Assembly (NCBI GenBank): GCA_045601465.1
Contig: JAZRZU010000130.1
Location: 1 to 6,743 of the forward strand
Direction of reading: 5' to 3'
Origin: RGIG3009 sp045601465
GTDB lineage: Bacteria; Bacillota; Clostridia; Oscillospirales; Acutalibacteraceae
Length of the DNA stretch: 6,743 nucleotides
The stretch's first letter is position 1, and every line of letters starts with the position of its first letter. Shown here piece after piece: positions 5,604 to 6,743 of the stretch. The notes under the pieces are model-generated. The model was given only the letters and a program-made list of their open reading frames with translations, did no database searches and was not told where the DNA came from. The position numbers were made by a program, and so were the translations under genes.

Positions 5604-6512
5604 ATGATCAAAGCAGAACTGGATAAAGAACTTTTCCTAGCTTGTACCGATTATGACCATGATTTAGATAAAATCAAAAAGTTGATACAGGCAGGCGCTG
5701 ATACCAACCAAACGAACAAATACGGCGGTAGCATTTTTGATTTTGTTTTAGCATACGCCTTGCAAGCCTTTGACGATGACGAGCAAAAATTATCTGAAAC
5801 AGTTGAAAAGATAAAAAAGCTTATCCCTGTAATGATAAATGCCGGATGGGATATCAAAAAATTTGGGGTATCCGTAGCAAACCAGTTTACCCTTTCAACG
5901 TATGATCACTTTACATTCGATCTTTTTAAATTTATATTACAATATGATCTCACTGACAACCCCAAAGATTATGAAACAATATTGGAAAGCGTTGGTACGG
6001 AAGAAAGTTATCAGCGGTGTTGCGAAGAAAATCACGAATTAGAAAACCTATTTTATTCCGTATACGAAATAGTGGAAGCTAAGATGGATGGTAGAAGCTT
6101 TCAAGGCATTGAGTTGTACTACGATGCGATAGGGCTAACCATTGATAAGGTAGTTTATTTCGATGGTGAAGATACCACCGTTAAGAAACCGGATTTCACC
6201 GAATACAATGCGGACATCGGTTTTGTGTGTGGTAACAAACTTCTGATTTTGCGAAAAGGTGTCAACATCTTATTTATGAATGATAGATTTGGAGACCAAC
6301 CGCAAATAAACGTTTCATCGAAATTCCAAGTGTGTGTCGGGGCACAAATTAAAAACATTTCATTCGAACACAAAAACACAGGAAAAGAAAACACGGAATA
6401 CGGACAACCGACAATTATTATAGAATTGTCTAACGGCAAGAAAATGAAGTTTTCCCATAACTTTGGCGAGTTACCTGACAATCAAGCCCAATCTCGTTTT
6501 TGGATTGAGTAA
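5604..6512 (+). CDS. ankyrin-repeat protein with unrecognised C-terminal domain
   Basis: This 302-residue, acidic, probably cytosolic protein has no signal peptide or membrane segment. Residues about 7-37 match an ankyrin repeat (LFLACTDYDHDLDKIKKLIQAGADTN), and residues about 42-88 form a second, looser one ending IPVMINAGWDIKKFG. Residues about 100-160 look helical. Residues about 165-302 look beta-rich (GLTIDKVVYFDG, KLLILRKGVNILFM, PTIIIELSNGKKMKFSH) and match no family I can name. The start at 5604 is chosen because GAGGTGA lies five bases upstream; GTG 5595 and ATG 5598 fall inside that site. It stands alone between two terminators with its own promoter and looks more A+T-rich than its neighbours, which hints at horizontal transfer. 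Solitary ankyrin proteins of this size in Firmicutes are sometimes immunity proteins of polymorphic toxins, but no toxin gene is present, so this is speculation. Confidence 0.82.
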   Translation: MIKAELDKELFLACTDYDHDLDKIKKLIQAGADTNQTNKYGGSIFDFVLAYALQAFDDDEQKLSETVEKIKKLIPVMINAGWDIKKFGVSVANQFTLSTYDHFTFDLFKFILQYDLTDNPKDYETILESVGTEESYQRCCEENHELENLFYSVYEIVEAKMDGRSFQGIELYYDAIGLTIDKVVYFDGEDTTVKKPDFTEYNADIGFVCGNKLLILRKGVNILFMNDRFGDQPQINVSSKFQVCVGAQIKNISFEHKNTGKENTEYGQPTIIIELSNGKKMKFSHNFGELPDNQAQSRFWIE

Positions 6513-6523
6513 TGGCACAATCA

Positions 6524-6559
6524 GCCGAGCAGAGCAGTTACGCTCTGCTCGGCTTTTTT
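6524..6559 (+). terminator. strong intrinsic terminator after the ankyrin gene
   Basis: GCCGAGCAGAGC (6524-6535) and GCTCTGCTCGGC (6542-6553) form a perfect 12-bp stem with a six-base loop, followed by six T. It lies 11 bases after the stop codon. Confidence 0.92.
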
Positions 6560-6561
6560 CA

Positions 6562-6590
6562 TTGACTTTTTACGCATTTCCCTTTATAAT
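6562..6590 (+). promoter_or_regulatory. near-consensus promoter of the gene at the right end
   Basis: TTGACT (6562-6567) and TATAAT (6585-6590) are exactly 17 bases apart, so transcription should begin near 6597. It starts right after the preceding terminator and leaves a leader of about 117 bases before the ATG at 6714. Confidence 0.8.
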
Positions 6591-6596
6591 ATTAAA

Positions 6597-6713
6597 AAAT
6601 ACGTCACCGGAGGCAGAGCACCGTAGTGCTCGTATTGCCGGATTAGGTGTCCGAGTGAGCTCGGGTTATTGTGCACACAATAGCCGGAGCCTTTTCTTTT
6701 TTAGGAGGTACTT
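6597..6713 (+). ncRNA. structured mRNA leader with attenuator architecture (unclassified riboswitch-like element)
   Basis: Hairpin A (6607-6641) has a 6-bp top stem GAGCAC/GTGCTC with loop CGTA, a second stem GGCA/TGCC below a GTAT bulge, and a CC/GG base. Hairpin B is CCGAG-TGAG-CTCGG (6651-6664). Hairpin C (6659-6690) pairs 13 of 14 positions around loop GCAC, with one G-G mismatch. C is followed by C, four T, C, six T, so it can act as a terminator. B and C share 6659-6664 and exclude each other, as expected of an antiterminator/terminator switch. AGGAGG (6703-6708) follows the T run. I could not match it to the THF, TPP, FMN, SAM, lysine, glycine, purine, cobalamin, fluoride or T-box consensus. 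Confidence 0.6.
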
Positions 6714-6743
6714 ATGAAGCACACAAAGGTTTCCCTTGTTCCC
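6714..6743 (+). CDS. start of an unidentified gene, cut by the window edge
   Basis: Ten codons are visible, reading MKHTKVSLVP. The ATG at 6714 is five bases after a perfect AGGAGG (6703-6708) and follows a strong promoter and a structured leader, so it is a real gene start. The N-terminus is basic and turns hydrophobic, which would suit a membrane or exported protein, but ten residues are too few to name the product. Its expression is probably controlled by the leader. Confidence 0.75.
   Translation, partial: MKHTKVSLVP

Noticed and set aside
6597..6713. Tetrahydrofolate riboswitch or T-box leader
   Set aside because: The conserved 3' block of THF riboswitches and the T-box GGTGG sequence are absent, so the known classes I could recall do not fit.

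Overview
The window looks like chromosomal DNA of a strictly anaerobic Firmicute, most likely a gut-type clostridium (Oscillospirales or a relative). The evidence is a peroxide-defence set typical of clostridia (a PerR-type repressor, a reverse-domain rubrerythrin and a rubredoxin), strong AGGAGG ribosome binding sites, sigma-A-type promoters with TGn-extended -10 boxes, and exported proteins with Thr-rich linkers. No base-composition calculation or database search was possible.

Layout. Positions 69-2342 (minus strand) carry a two-gene operon: an MBOAT O-acyltransferase of the AlgI/DltB type, then an exported SGNH hydrolase-fold protein whose ribosome binding site overlaps the MBOAT stop codon. 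Together they probably move acyl groups across the membrane onto a cell-surface glycan. Diverging from them across a 171-base promoter region is a lipoprotein gene (2514-3701, plus) with a Thr/Ser-rich linker like that of the SGNH protein. It ends at a bidirectional terminator shared with the convergent rubredoxin gene.

Positions 3736-5103 (minus strand) form the oxidative-stress module. A perR-like gene is followed 29 bases later by a reverse rubrerythrin and, after a 113-base hairpin-containing gap, by a 51-residue rubredoxin. The perR promoter carries a perfect 7-1-7 Per-box palindrome over its expected start site, so autoregulation and peroxide induction are likely. The rubredoxin has a contracted Cys-x-Cys first metal knuckle instead of Cys-x-x-Cys.

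Positions 5104-5541 are an RNA region: a strong promoter, a shrunken tRNA-Ala-like pseudogene, an intact tRNA-Ala(GGC) enclosed by a 15-bp inverted repeat, and a terminator. Positions 5604-6512 encode an orphan ankyrin-repeat protein with an unrecognised C-terminal half, ended by a 12-bp-stem terminator. The last 180 bases hold a near-consensus promoter, a structured leader of about 115 bases with mutually exclusive hairpins (an attenuator or riboswitch architecture not matched to any class), and the first 10 codons of a gene that runs off the window.

The best candidates for something undescribed are the structured leader at the right end and the tRNA enclosed in an inverted repeat.
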